In this document: piece after piece, positions 42,779-51,241 of the stretch
Position numbering within the stretch: position 1 is the first letter of the stretch
How the letters are laid out: each line of letters opens with the position of its first letter
NCBI GenBank assembly: GCA_017399005.1
Contig: JAFQEO010000003.1
Location: 1 to 64,000 of the forward strand
Source of the DNA: Peptococcaceae bacterium
GTDB lineage: Bacteria; Bacillota; Peptococcia; Peptococcales; Peptococcaceae
Length of the DNA: 64,000 bases
Direction of reading: 5' to 3'
Position numbers and translations under genes: made by a program
Notes under the pieces: generated by a model
Told to the model about the DNA's origin: nothing
The model's input: only the letters and a program-made list of their open reading frames with translations
Database searches by the model: none

Positions 42779-44101
42779 ATGAGAAGATTATCTTTACAGC
42801 AGCTGAACTGGGAACAGTTTCAGGCAGATTTTAATGCACTGGCCGCAATCGGCCAGAATGAAACCGGCGGTATGGAACGCCTGGCTTATACAGAAGCCGA
42901 TCAGCAGGCGCATAAACTGCTGGCAGATATGGCGGTTGAAGCCGGCTTTGAAGTAAAATGGGATGGTGCAGGCAACCTGTGGATTACACGCCGCGGTACA
43001 GAAGACGAAAATCCGGAATTTCCTCCAATGATTGTGGGTTCCCACATGGATACTGTGCCGGATGGCGGCAAGTATGACGGTCTGCTGGGTGTTATGACAG
43101 CGTTTCACGCAATGCGCCAGCTGGATTTATTTCCACAGCGTCGCACTGTTACACTGATTGTATTCCGTTGTGAAGAATCCAGCCGTTTCAATTGTGCAAC
43201 TATCGGCAGCAAACTGCTGGCGGAGCAGCTGACCGGCGAAATGCTGAAACGTTATGTGGATAAAGATGGCATCAGCGCCTATGATGCAATCCGGGAGCTG
43301 GGCGGCAGTCCGGACAACCTGTATCTGGAACGCAAATATATTAAAGAAGCGTTTGGTTTTATTGAAATGCATATTGAACAGGGTCCGGTTCTGTTGGAAA
43401 GAAACACTGAAATCGGTCTGGTAAGCCATATTGCGGCACCACATCGATTCCGCATTACGGTAGAAGGGGCAGCAGCGCACTCCGGCGCATGCCCGATGAA
43501 TGCTCGTCAGGACGCACTGGCTGGTGCAGCTGAGATTATTCTGGCAGTAGAACGGTTAGGAAAAGAATACGCAGAACAGCGTATTGTTGCGACTGTTGGA
43601 AAATGTGATGTGCTGAACGGTGCTATGAATGTTGTACCGGGTCATGTAGAGCTGTATGTGGATATTCGCGGTATTGACCGGGAGGTTATTACCGAAGTGG
43701 TAACCAAGCTGCATCAGGAACTTTCGCTGATTGCATCCCGCCGTAATCTGAGAATTGATCCTGCAATTTTGAGCCAGGAAACTCCGGTGAAACTGAATGA
43801 CGAAATGTCCGAACTGCTGGTAGAACAGTGTCTGAAAAATATGCTGACCTTCCTGCACATGGTAAGCGGTGCTGGTCATGATACCATGTATATGGCAAAA
43901 CTGACCCGCGCAGCCATGTTCTTTGTGCCATGTGAAAAAGGTATCAGTCATAATAAAGCGGAAGCAGTTACCGACGATGCAGTGCAGAACGGCCTGCGTC
44001 TGATGCTTGCAACACTGGTTCGTATCTGCAACTGGGATCCGGAAACCGAACGTGAAAAAGCGGAAATGGATCGAATGCTGCTGGATGAAGCATATAACTG
44101 A
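42779..44101 (+). CDS. M20-family amidase/hydantoinase-type hydrolase
   Basis: A 440-residue zinc-dependent amidohydrolase of the allantoate amidohydrolase / N-carbamoyl-L-amino acid hydrolase group. Metal-binding motifs GSHMDTVPDGGKYDGLLGV, FRCEESSRF, and MHIEQGPVL (His) are present, and the C-terminal MVSGAGHDTMYMA holds the last histidine. It removes ammonia and CO2 from carbamoyl or ureido compounds; the exact substrate is not predictable. AAAAGGAG precedes the ATG. It stands between its own promoter and the tsaC block. Confidence 0.9.
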   Translation: MRRLSLQQLNWEQFQADFNALAAIGQNETGGMERLAYTEADQQAHKLLADMAVEAGFEVKWDGAGNLWITRRGTEDENPEFPPMIVGSHMDTVPDGGKYDGLLGVMTAFHAMRQLDLFPQRRTVTLIVFRCEESSRFNCATIGSKLLAEQLTGEMLKRYVDKDGISAYDAIRELGGSPDNLYLERKYIKEAFGFIEMHIEQGPVLLERNTEIGLVSHIAAPHRFRITVEGAAAHSGACPMNARQDALAGAAEIILAVERLGKEYAEQRIVATVGKCDVLNGAMNVVPGHVELYVDIRGIDREVITEVVTKLHQELSLIASRRNLRIDPAILSQETPVKLNDEMSELLVEQCLKNMLTFLHMVSGAGHDTMYMAKLTRAAMFFVPCEKGISHNKAEAVTDDAVQNGLRLMLATLVRICNWDPETEREKAEMDRMLLDEAYN

Positions 44102-44147
44102 TAACGTGATAGGAAAAAATAACGGATAGCAGCGGGAGGCGGAATCG

Positions 44148-44822
44148 ATGATAACCAGAATATTGCCGGGGCAGTCTGATTCTGCACTGCAGGAGGCGGC
44201 TGAACTGCTTCGATGTGGGGCAACGGTTGCCTTTCCAACGGATACAGTGTATGGCTTGGGGGCTCATGCCCTGAATGCAGAAGCTGTGCATAAAATTTAT
44301 GAAGCAAAAGGGCGTCCGTCGGACAAACCGCTTATCATTCTGATTTGCGATAAAACCCAGCTGGATATGCTGGCTGCAGATGTGCCTGAACAGGCTCAGA
44401 AGCTGATGGATGTGTTCTGGCCAGGGCCGCTGACGCTTGTGTTTCAGAAAAAAGCGGATGTCGTGCCCGATTATGTGACACGAGGGTTTGAAACGGTGGC
44501 CGTTCGTATGCCGAATCATCCTGTAGCGCTGAACCTGTTAAAAAAGGCAGAAGTTCCGGTAGCAGCACCAAGTGCCAATCTGTCCGGCAATCCAAGTGCG
44601 GTCAATGCAGAACAGGTGATAAAAGATCTGGATGGACGGATTGCTGCTGTTGTAGATGGGGGCAGCTGTCAGGTAGGCATTGCATCGACAATTCTGGATA
44701 TGAGCGGGACGGTGCCGGTGATTCTCCGGCAGGGCTCTGTGACGAAAGCACAGCTGGAAGCGGTGCTTGGACAGCCGGTGGAAGATGGTTTCGGAAGTGC
44801 GGGAAAGCAGGTGAAAGCGTGA
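44148..44822 (+). CDS. tsaC: L-threonylcarbamoyladenylate synthase (Sua5/YwlC)
   Basis: Makes the intermediate for t6A37 modification of tRNAs reading ANN codons. The 224-residue protein shows CGATVAFPTDTVYGLGAHA, the KxR motif EAKGRPSDKPLII and SANLSGNPS. It consists of the TsaC-like domain only, without the Sua5 C-terminal domain. GGGAGGCGG precedes the ATG. Its stop overlaps the next start (GTGA). The block order with ywlE, rpiB, ywlG and glyA matches Bacillus. Confidence 0.95.
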   Translation: MITRILPGQSDSALQEAAELLRCGATVAFPTDTVYGLGAHALNAEAVHKIYEAKGRPSDKPLIILICDKTQLDMLAADVPEQAQKLMDVFWPGPLTLVFQKKADVVPDYVTRGFETVAVRMPNHPVALNLLKKAEVPVAAPSANLSGNPSAVNAEQVIKDLDGRIAAVVDGGSCQVGIASTILDMSGTVPVILRQGSVTKAQLEAVLGQPVEDGFGSAGKQVKA

Positions 44823-45289
44823 ATCTTTTATTTGTATGTACAGGTAATACCTGCCGCAGTGCAATGGCAGAAGCGGCGGCAAAAAAACTGACAGCGGAAT
44901 ATCCAGGGTATGAGGATTATACTGTTATGTCTGCAGGTGTTATGTGCGCAGGGCCGTCTCCGGCCTCACCGCAGGCGGTGGTTGTGGCTGCGGAACACCA
45001 GTGTGATTTATCGCAGTTTACGGCAAAGCAGATTACAGAATCCATGGTGGAGAAAGCAGATTATGTGTTCACGATGACACGCAGTCATAAACAGATGCTG
45101 GATTATGCATTGCCGCAGTATAGTGGAAAAGTGTTTCTGCTGACTGCGTATGCAGATGCCAATCCGGATGCACCGGATATTCCAGATCCGTTTGGCGGCA
45201 GCGTGGAAGAATATCGGCAGTGCTTTTCTGTGCTGATAGAAAAGATTGCCTCTGTTTTGGAAAAAATAAAAAAATCTAATGAACTGTGA
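44819..45289 (+). CDS. Low-molecular-weight phosphatase, YwlE-type protein-arginine phosphatase
   Basis: A 156-residue LMW protein-tyrosine-phosphatase-fold enzyme with the signature CTGNTCRS at residue 7 and the general-acid DPFGGS near 120. The threonine in CTGNTCRS, where tyrosine phosphatases have isoleucine, is the residue known to give YwlE arginine-phosphate specificity. The start is a GTG overlapping the tsaC stop. No McsB arginine kinase lies in the window. Conserved position after tsaC supports the assignment. Confidence 0.9.
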   Translation: MNLLFVCTGNTCRSAMAEAAAKKLTAEYPGYEDYTVMSAGVMCAGPSPASPQAVVVAAEHQCDLSQFTAKQITESMVEKADYVFTMTRSHKQMLDYALPQYSGKVFLLTAYADANPDAPDIPDPFGGSVEEYRQCFSVLIEKIASVLEKIKKSNEL

Positions 45290-45414
45290 TTGCCGGAAAC
45301 GTTGGGGAAGGCTGTACGGAATCCCCACTTTGCGGTATCATAAAGATATCAGGAAATAACCTGAAAAATAAAGAATATCATAATTCACAATCAGGATAAG
45401 GAGGCAGCATCATA

Positions 45415-45855
45415 ATGAAAATTGCGATTGGCTGTGACCACGGCGGTTTTGAACTGAAACAGGCTGTGGCGAAATTCTTAGAGGAAAATGGATATGAATA
45501 TAAAGATTACGGGACATACGATACACAGTCCTGTGATTATCCGGATATTGCAATTCCGGTAGCAGAAGCGGTAGCGGCCGGCGAATTTGACCGCGGCATT
45601 TTAATCTGCGGTACCGGTATCGGTATTGGCATTGCGGCAAACAAAGTAAAAGGCATTCGTGCGGCTCTTTGCCACGATACCTTCTCTGCTCATGCAACAA
45701 GACAGCATAACGATTCCAACATTTTAACCATGGGTCAGCGTGTAATCGGCCAGGGTCTGGCACTGGATATCGTGAAAATCTGGCTGACTACTGAATTTGA
45801 AGGCGGCCGCCATCAGAAGAGAATCGACAAAATTCATGCACAGGAGGCGCGTTAA
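45415..45855 (+). CDS. rpiB: Ribose 5-phosphate isomerase B
   Basis: Interconverts ribose 5-phosphate and ribulose 5-phosphate. The 146-residue protein has the N-terminal CDHGGFELK, the catalytic cysteine in ICGTGIGIGIAANK (about residue 64) and RAALCHDTFSA. AAGGAGG precedes the ATG; the next gene begins 3 nt after its stop. Confidence 0.96.
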   Translation: MKIAIGCDHGGFELKQAVAKFLEENGYEYKDYGTYDTQSCDYPDIAIPVAEAVAAGEFDRGILICGTGIGIGIAANKVKGIRAALCHDTFSAHATRQHNDSNILTMGQRVIGQGLALDIVKIWLTTEFEGGRHQKRIDKIHAQEAR

Positions 45856-45857
45856 TT

Positions 45858-46406
45858 ATGGAAATGCAGGAAATTCAGCAGCAGATGCAGCAGGCATTTG
45901 CAGAGTATCTGGAAGTGGCAAACCTGAAACCGGGTCAGATTTGTGTAATCGGTTGCAGTACCAGCGAGGTGCACGGCGGCAGAATCGGCAAGGACAGCCA
46001 GCCGGACATCGCTGCAGCGCTGTATGAAGTAATTGCACCAATGGCAGCAGAAAAAGGTATTTATCTGGCATTCCAGTGCTGTGAGCATCTGAATCGTGCT
46101 CTGGTTGTAGACCGTGAAGTTGCTGAAAAATACAATCTGCCGGAAGTGACCGTTGTGCCGCATGTAAAAGCCGGCGGTTCTATGGGCAGCTATGCATATC
46201 GTCATAAAGCGGATGCTGTTGTGGTTGAAAATATTCAGGCACACGGCGGGCTGGATATTGGCGAAACTTTAATCGGTATGCATCTGCGTCCTGTAGCTGT
46301 GCCAAAACGCCTGAGCGTAAAATACATCGGCAGTGCAAGACTGACCGCAGCTTCCTGCAGAGGGAAATTGATCGGCGGGGAACGCGCAAAATACACCTTA
46401 GAGTAG
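45858..46406 (+). CDS. ywlG: TIGR01440-family (YwlG, DUF436) protein
   Basis: A 182-residue conserved protein of unknown role, always in this gene context in Bacillota. Family landmarks are VIGCSTSEVHGGRIGKDS, QCCEHLNRALVV, VPHVKAGGSMGSYAY and the IGGERAKYTLE end. It is translationally close to rpiB. A MITE-like repeat separates it from glyA. Confidence 0.93.
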   Translation: MEMQEIQQQMQQAFAEYLEVANLKPGQICVIGCSTSEVHGGRIGKDSQPDIAAALYEVIAPMAAEKGIYLAFQCCEHLNRALVVDREVAEKYNLPEVTVVPHVKAGGSMGSYAYRHKADAVVVENIQAHGGLDIGETLIGMHLRPVAVPKRLSVKYIGSARLTAASCRGKLIGGERAKYTLE

Positions 46407-46422
46407 AACCTGTCTTTTCATA

Positions 46423-46502
46423 TTGTAGGGGCGGATGACCACATCCGCCCGCAAGATAACGCAATATAAAAAATGGGCCGTTGTGGTCAACGGTCCCTAC
46501 AA
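46423..46502. mobile_element. 80-bp MITE-like inverted-repeat element
   Basis: TTGTAGGG (46423-46430) and CCCTACAA (46495-46502) are terminal inverted repeats, with inner self-complementary blocks GGATG...CATCC and a GGCCGTTGTGGTCAACGGTC segment. The TTGTAGGGGCGGATGACC form is a known style of short non-autonomous intergenic repeat in gut Bacillota. No transposase or obvious target duplication was found. It sits in the ywlG-glyA gap. Confidence 0.7.
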
Positions 46503-46544
46503 GACAATTCATAAATAAAATCAATAATAACGGAGGTTTGTTTA

Positions 46545-47786
46545 ATGATTGATTACGTAAAAGAGCTGGTTCAGCCAGTGGATCCGGAATTAGCAGAAGC
46601 GATTTTTCTGGAAAAAAACAGACAGAGCAGCAAAATTGAGCTGATTGCATCTGAAAACTTTGTAAGCCCTGCAGTTATGGCTGCACAGGGCAGCGTGCTG
46701 ACCAACAAATATGCAGAAGGCTATCCAGGCAAACGCTATTATGGCGGTTGCGAATTTGTTGATATCGCAGAAAATCTGGCAAGAGACCGTGTAAAAAAAC
46801 TGTTTGGTGCTGAGCATGCAAATGTACAGCCGCATTCCGGCGCTAATGCAAATACCGCAGTATACTTTGCGATGCTGCAGCCGGGCGACACTGTACTGGG
46901 TATGAACCTGAACCACGGCGGTCATCTGTCTCACGGGAGCCCGGTAAACATTTCCGGTAAATACTTCAACTTTGAAGCTTACGGCGTAGAAGAAGGCACC
47001 GAAGTTATTGATTATGATAAAGTTCGTGCTCGCGCAATCGAAACAAAACCAAAACTGATTGTTGCCGGTGCAAGTGCATACCCACGCACACTGGATTTCA
47101 AAAAATTCCGTGAAATCGCTGATGAAGTTGGCGCATACCTGATGGTTGACATGGCTCATATTGCTGGTTTAGTTGCAGCTGGCCTGCATCCAAACCCAGT
47201 AGAATATGCAGACTTTGTAACCACCACAACCCATAAAACACTGCGCGGCCCAAGAGGCGGTCTGATTATGTGCAAAGAAGAATATGCAAAACAGATTGAC
47301 AAAGCAATCTTCCCTGGTATTCAGGGTGGCCCTCTGATGCATGTAATCGCAGCAAAAGCTGTTTGCTTCCACGAAGCACTGCAGCCTGAATTTAAAGAAT
47401 ATCAGAAACAGATTGTTGCCAATGCAAAAGCGCTGGCAGACGGTCTGCAGAATCAGGGCTTCCGTCTGGTATCCGGCGGTACCGATAACCACCTGATGCT
47501 GATTGATGTAAAATCCAAAGGCTTAACCGGGAAAGACGCAGAACGAATGCTGGATGATGCAAACGTTACCGTTAACAAAAACACCATTCCGTTTGAAACC
47601 GAAAGCCCATTTGTTACAAGCGGTATCCGTGTTGGTACACCGGCTGTTACTTCCCGCGGCATGAAAGAAGCAGAAATGGGCGAAATCGCAGAAATTTTCG
47701 AAACCGTTCTGCTGAAAAAAGACGAAGCAAAAGCAAAAGAAATGGTAAAAGGCTTAACTGACCGTTTCCCACTGTATGCTGACTAA
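46545..47786 (+). CDS. glyA: Serine hydroxymethyltransferase
   Basis: PLP enzyme converting serine and tetrahydrofolate to glycine and methylene-tetrahydrofolate. The 413-residue protein has the [24 protein letters not shown] and [15 protein letters not shown] motifs, the last with the PLP lysine (about residue 229). Length is typical (410-417). Codon use is strongly biased, typical of highly expressed genes. It ends the tsaC block and is followed by a strong terminator. Confidence 0.98.
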   Translation: MIDYVKELVQPVDPELAEAIFLEKNRQSSKIELIASENFVSPAVMAAQGSVLTNKYAEGYPGKRYYGGCEFVDIAENLARDRVKKLFGAEHANVQPHSGANANTAVYFAMLQPGDTVLGMNLNHGGHLSHGSPVNISGKYFNFEAYGVEEGTEVIDYDKVRARAIETKPKLIVAGASAYPRTLDFKKFREIADEVGAYLMVDMAHIAGLVAAGLHPNPVEYADFVTTTTHKTLRGPRGGLIMCKEEYAKQIDKAIFPGIQGGPLMHVIAAKAVCFHEALQPEFKEYQKQIVANAKALADGLQNQGFRLVSGGTDNHLMLIDVKSKGLTGKDAERMLDDANVTVNKNTIPFETESPFVTSGIRVGTPAVTSRGMKEAEMGEIAEIFETVLLKKDEAKAKEMVKGLTDRFPLYAD

Positions 47787-47806
47787 TTCGTCATCATAAG
47801 CAATGC

Positions 47807-47838
47807 ACGACTCCATCTTTACAGGTGGGGTCGTTTTT
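47807..47838 (+). terminator. Terminator of glyA
   Basis: ACGACTCCA and TGGGGTCGT pair (two G-T or G-C adjustments) and are followed by TTTTTG. Confidence 0.8.
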
Positions 47839-47845
47839 GTCTCCA

Positions 47846-47886
47846 AACAAAAACGCAGAGGCGAAATTAACTCGCTTCTGCGTTTT
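47846..47886 (-). terminator. Terminator of the radical SAM gene
   Basis: Minus strand AACGCAGAAGCGA pairs with TCGCCTCTGCGTT (one mismatch) and is followed by TTTTG TTT. Confidence 0.8.
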
Positions 47887-47902
47887 CTGTTTCTTTACTC
47901 AA

Positions 47903-49288
47903 TTATTCATTTTCGCTCTGCATCAGTGCTTTTTTTACCTGAGCACCGATGGCTGTTTCCAGACGTTTTTTCTGCAGGGTGCAGCCTTTGTCGTATGGCT
48001 GTGTCAGGCTTCCGCCATAACGAATGTTATTGGCATGGCAGCCGCCGCTGCAGTAAAATCTTGCCCAGCATTTCATGCAGGCTTCTTTACTCAGCACATT
48101 GCTTTTCTGGAATTCTTTGCATAAATCCAGATTTACAATGCCGGTGTCTACAGTCCCTACTTTGTATGCTTCTTCACCTACGAACTGATGACATGGATAC
48201 AGGTCGCCTTCCGGGCTGATAGCCAGATAATCATGGCCGGCACCGCAGCCGCTTAAACGTTTTGGCAGGCATGGGCCGCCGGTTAAATCCACATTAAAGT
48301 GGAAGAAGTTATATGGGTCGCCTTTTTCATGGTAAGCCAGATAATGACGAGCCAGTTTGTCATATTCTTTGCAGGCAGCAAATACATCTTCATCGGTTAA
48401 TGCGTAATCAAATTCAGCAGGAGCCACAACTGGTTCCATGGATAATTCACGGAAGCCTAAATCCACCATATGAGCCACATCGGCAGCAAAATCAGTATTG
48501 TGATGGGTGTAGGTGCCGCGCAGATAGTATTCTTCGCCGTTGCGGTTTTTTACGAAGTCCTGGAAGTTTTTCACGATAGCATCGTAAGAACCTGCACCGT
48601 TCGGGAATTTACGCATATTGTCGTTGGTTTCTTTTCTGCCGTCCAGACTGAGCACAGCACTAATGCCTTCTTCGTTCAGGAAATCCTGTACTTCTTTTGT
48701 CAGCAGAACACCGTTGGTGGTCAGGGTGAATTTAAACACTTTGCCATGCAGTGCTCCCTGTTCTTTCCCGTATTTCACCAGTTCTTTGCAGACTTCAAAG
48801 TTCAGCAGAGGTTCGCCGCCAAAGAAGTCAACTTCGATATGTTTGCGATGTTTGGATGCCTGAATTAAAAAGTCCAGCGCTTTTTTACCGGTTTCCAGAC
48901 TCATCAGCGAACGCTGGCCGTGATATGCTCCGCTGTCGGCAAAGCAGTATCCGCAGCGCAGGTTGCAGTCGTGTGCCATGTGCAGGCAGATTGCTTTTAC
49001 AATCGGCTCGGTGTGAGGGGTGAACCCTTGCAGTTCCCGGTCGTCGGTGAACAGCTGACCAGCCATCATCAGTTCACTGACTTCATCAATAACTGCAGTT
49101 GCTTCTTCGTAGCCGTACTGTTCCATCAGCATGGAGAATGCTGTTTCAAATGGATTAACGATTAAATAATCAAAAAAGTCCCAGGTTGCCTGGTCTACGA
49201 TATGAACAGAGCCGCTGTTTACATCCAGCACGATATTTAAATCTTCAAAACGAAACCGGTGAATCCGGCTAAAATCTAAGTTTTCCAT
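47903..49288 (-). CDS. scfB: Radical SAM/SPASM peptide maturase, SCIFF (CteB/ScfB) type
   Basis: A 461-residue radical SAM enzyme that forms thioether crosslinks in the SCIFF six-cysteine peptide in characterised homologues. The N-terminal precursor-recognition region reads FRFEDLNIVLDVNSGSVHIVD, the SAM-cluster motif is CNLRCGYC (about residue 103), and a SPASM domain closes the protein with several cysteines (GCGAGHDY, YPCHQFVGEE, CMKCWARFYCSGGCHANN). AGGAG precedes the ATG and a strong promoter is immediately upstream. The small cysteine-rich precursor gene that normally precedes it is absent, which is unusual. Confidence 0.9.
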   Translation of the reverse strand: MENLDFSRIHRFRFEDLNIVLDVNSGSVHIVDQATWDFFDYLIVNPFETAFSMLMEQYGYEEATAVIDEVSELMMAGQLFTDDRELQGFTPHTEPIVKAICLHMAHDCNLRCGYCFADSGAYHGQRSLMSLETGKKALDFLIQASKHRKHIEVDFFGGEPLLNFEVCKELVKYGKEQGALHGKVFKFTLTTNGVLLTKEVQDFLNEEGISAVLSLDGRKETNDNMRKFPNGAGSYDAIVKNFQDFVKNRNGEEYYLRGTYTHHNTDFAADVAHMVDLGFRELSMEPVVAPAEFDYALTDEDVFAACKEYDKLARHYLAYHEKGDPYNFFHFNVDLTGGPCLPKRLSGCGAGHDYLAISPEGDLYPCHQFVGEEAYKVGTVDTGIVNLDLCKEFQKSNVLSKEACMKCWARFYCSGGCHANNIRYGGSLTQPYDKGCTLQKKRLETAIGAQVKKALMQSENE

Positions 49289-49331
49289 TGTGATAGCTCC
49301 TTTGCCAAATCTTCATGCTTTCATTCTTTTC

Positions 49332-49360
49332 ATTGTAAATTTTTTTGCATCATTCGTCAA
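49332..49360 (-). promoter_or_regulatory. Promoter of the radical SAM gene
   Basis: Minus strand TTGACG (49355-49360) and TACAAT (49332-49337), spacer 17 bp. It leaves no room for a precursor gene in the same transcript. Confidence 0.75.
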
Positions 49361-49403
49361 CCGTTTGGGGATTAAATAACATATTATACGAGGAGGATGA
49401 AAA

Positions 49404-49580
49404 ATGAAGAGACAAAAACATATCTCCCTCCTGCTGGCCTTTTCCCTGCTGTTTCTGCTAAGCAGCTGCCGGGACGAACCTGCACCGTTGGTCATTGACC
49501 ATGAACAGATGACCGCTTCGGACACCGGCCAGAAGATCGCCCAGACCTCGGGCTATGTCCCCATGATGCCCCTCAACTGA
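49404..49580 (+). CDS. Small lipoprotein, 58 residues
   Basis: A short plus-strand gene with GAGGAGG upstream of the ATG. Its product has a basic N-terminus, a hydrophobic signal (LLLAFSLLFLL) and the lipobox LSSC (Cys22), leaving a mature peptide of about 37 residues with no recognised domain (QKIAQTSGYVPMMPLN at the end). Codon choice (CTG, ATC, AAG, GCC, CCC) differs from neighbours, which prefer AAA and ATT, so it probably came by transfer together with the two genes that follow on the other strand. Function unknown. Confidence 0.6.
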   Translation: MKRQKHISLLLAFSLLFLLSSCRDEPAPLVIDHEQMTASDTGQKIAQTSGYVPMMPLN

Positions 49581-49591
49581 TCCGGATATGG

Positions 49592-49622
49592 AAAAAGCCG
49601 CCCGACAGGCGGCTTTTCTTTT
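49592..49622. terminator. Bidirectional terminator
   Basis: AAAAAGCCGCC and GGCGGCTTTT form a perfect stem followed by CTTTT; it also reads on the minus strand and touches the stop codon of the convergent gene. Confidence 0.85.
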
Positions 49623-50340
49623 AACCAGTGTGCTTCTTCACAAACTGCTCAAGGCTCATCGAGCCCCTGCTGACAGCCAGAAAATCCATATCGTATCTGT
49701 CCACGACCGCACAGGCACACCGAATCATCTCCTGGAACATAGCCGTTTCAACATGACACTTTTCATACATCTGTGTCATGCGATAGAGAATCAATCTATT
49801 CTCTATATTATAGTCAAAGCTGCCGTTGACCAGATCATTACTGGCAGCACCGGTCATAATGACACCCGCCACACGCTTGTCTTCCGGCATATGGAACATC
49901 GGCGAAAACAGACAAACTCTATGGTTCACATCGATTTGCAGGATCATTTTAACCGGCAGATGTTCACCTTGGGCAGAAAACCTGACTACGTAATCCTCTT
50001 CTTTTTTCGTGTATTCCAGGCCCATTTCGCCCAGTGCCTTGCAAAGCAGCCCAAAAGCTTCATCACGTGTAATCTGACTAGCCTCCGCAGCGACGACCTT
50101 CTTCTTTTCAGCAGCTTCTTCTGCCGCTTTCCGTTCCGCTTCGATTAGCTTCTGCGTCTCGGCGATTTGCCAATCCTGTTCTGCCTTTTTCCGTTTCAGC
50201 TCGGCAAGCTCCCGTTCTTCCTTTGCTAGAGCTTTTTCATCCGCTGCGATCTCCCGCTTGAGTGCCTCCAGCTTTCGTTCGGCCTCGGCCTTCTTCCGTG
50301 CCGCTTCTGTCTCATGGCGCTTTTTACCAAAAAAGAACAT
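49621..50340 (-). CDS. Coiled-coil plus YbjN-like domain protein
   Basis: A 239-residue protein: residues 10-95 are an uninterrupted charged coiled coil (repeats of A, E and K such as REIAADEKALAKEERELAEL), and residues 98-239 are a YbjN-like domain ending in the characteristic IRCACAVVDRYDMDFLAVSRGSMSLEQFV. GGGGGAG precedes the ATG at 50340. It lies 10 nt downstream of a shorter paralogue lacking the coiled coil. YbjN domains resemble type III secretion chaperones and regulators of E. coli; function here is unknown. Codon use differs from neighbours, suggesting transfer. Confidence 0.75.
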   Translation of the reverse strand: MFFFGKKRHETEAARKKAEAERKLEALKREIAADEKALAKEERELAELKRKKAEQDWQIAETQKLIEAERKAAEEAAEKKKVVAAEASQITRDEAFGLLCKALGEMGLEYTKKEEDYVVRFSAQGEHLPVKMILQIDVNHRVCLFSPMFHMPEDKRVAGVIMTGAASNDLVNGSFDYNIENRLILYRMTQMYEKCHVETAMFQEMIRCACAVVDRYDMDFLAVSRGSMSLEQFVKKHTG

Positions 50341-50350
50341 ATCGCTCCCC

Positions 50351-50857
50351 CTACTCCTTGCTATTCCTCTGTTCTGCAAACTGCGCGATGGTCATCATGC
50401 CCTCGTTGATCGCCAGAAATATATAGTTGTATCTATCGACAACCTGGCAGGCACAATCTACAAGATACTTGCAGACCTCTCCAGAGACGACCATGCCCTC
50501 GTAAAACTCCTGAATACGAAATATGATTTCTCCGTAAGTCCAATCATAATCAAAACAGCCATGAATCAGCCTGTTGTTGACCATTGAAACGGCAACCGCC
50601 ACATCTACCGCCTTGCTTTCCGCTATTTTGAAAGGCAGAGGGGAATAAATGCCAAAGGTTTTTGGAGCTTTCCGCACGTAGATGACCAGCTCCATCGGCA
50701 TATCCTTGCCGGATACGATACACTGAATTATTAGATCCTCTTCAAGTTTTTTATATTTCCAACCCATTGCATCCAACGCTTCGCAAAAAGTGTTATAGGT
50801 CTGTTCAGCCGAGAGCTGCGCCCGGTTCTCAGCAAGGTTTTTATCGGCTTCTGTCAT
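50351..50857 (-). CDS. YbjN-like domain protein
   Basis: A 168-residue single-domain YbjN-like protein. The C-terminal DCACQVVDRYNYIFLAINEGMMTIAQFAEQ and the FDYDWTYGEIIFRIQEFYEGM segment are shared with the downstream coiled-coil paralogue. AAGGAGTGG precedes the ATG at 50857. The two genes form an operon with a strong promoter at 50889-50917. Codon use again prefers ATC, AAG and CTC. Function not known; a chaperone-like or signalling role is only speculative. Confidence 0.75.
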   Translation of the reverse strand: MTEADKNLAENRAQLSAEQTYNTFCEALDAMGWKYKKLEEDLIIQCIVSGKDMPMELVIYVRKAPKTFGIYSPLPFKIAESKAVDVAVAVSMVNNRLIHGCFDYDWTYGEIIFRIQEFYEGMVVSGEVCKYLVDCACQVVDRYNYIFLAINEGMMTIAQFAEQRNSKE

Positions 50858-50888
50858 AAGGGTCCACTCCTTACAATATATTGCTTCC

Positions 50889-50917
50889 ATTGTAAACGAT
50901 TCCTCGGATGCCGTCAA
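50889..50917 (-). promoter_or_regulatory. Promoter of the YbjN-like pair
   Basis: Minus strand TTGACG (50912-50917) and TACAAT (50889-50894), spacer 17 bp. Confidence 0.75.
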
Positions 50918-51241
50918 CGAAAAAGCCTAGCTTTTATATATTCTACAGAATAGTTACTTGATTTTTCGTACGGAATTATAATATAAAAATGATTAGGGCA
51001 TCAAAAACCGTCAAAGGTGGTGGTGCAAAAAATGGAATATATAAGGATAAAGCTTTCGTACAATCTATATAGTCACCATATTTCATGCTGCTTTGTAGTA
51101 TAATGAGTATAAAATCTTAACAATTCCTTGAATGATTAATAACCATTTCATCACAAAAAACGGTTATAATAAAAATGTACTAAAGAAAAATAAGGAAATA
51201 TCTGATGAAATCATCAGAGAGAAAATGAAGGAGTGTTGTTT
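50918..51241. other. AT-rich gap upstream of HtrA
   Basis: About 320 nt, very AT-rich, with several TATAAT-like boxes (for example 50977-50982) but no -35/-10 pair of good spacing and no gene I can support. It may be a degenerate remnant of inserted DNA at the edge of the YbjN island. Confidence 0.35.

Noticed and set aside
46423-46502. MITE-like element as a promoter or riboswitch of glyA
   Set aside because: The terminal inverted repeats and internal palindromes fit an intergenic mobile repeat, and a normal ribosome site lies downstream of it.
49313-49525. 70-codon minus-strand frame upstream of the radical SAM gene as SCIFF precursor
   Set aside because: It has only three cysteines, not the six-cysteine pattern, no ribosome site, and it runs antisense through the lipoprotein gene and the radical SAM promoter.
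50918-51241. Transposon remnant in the AT-rich gap before HtrA
   Set aside because: Some short stretches look like decayed coding DNA, but no inverted ends or recognisable protein similarity could be supported.
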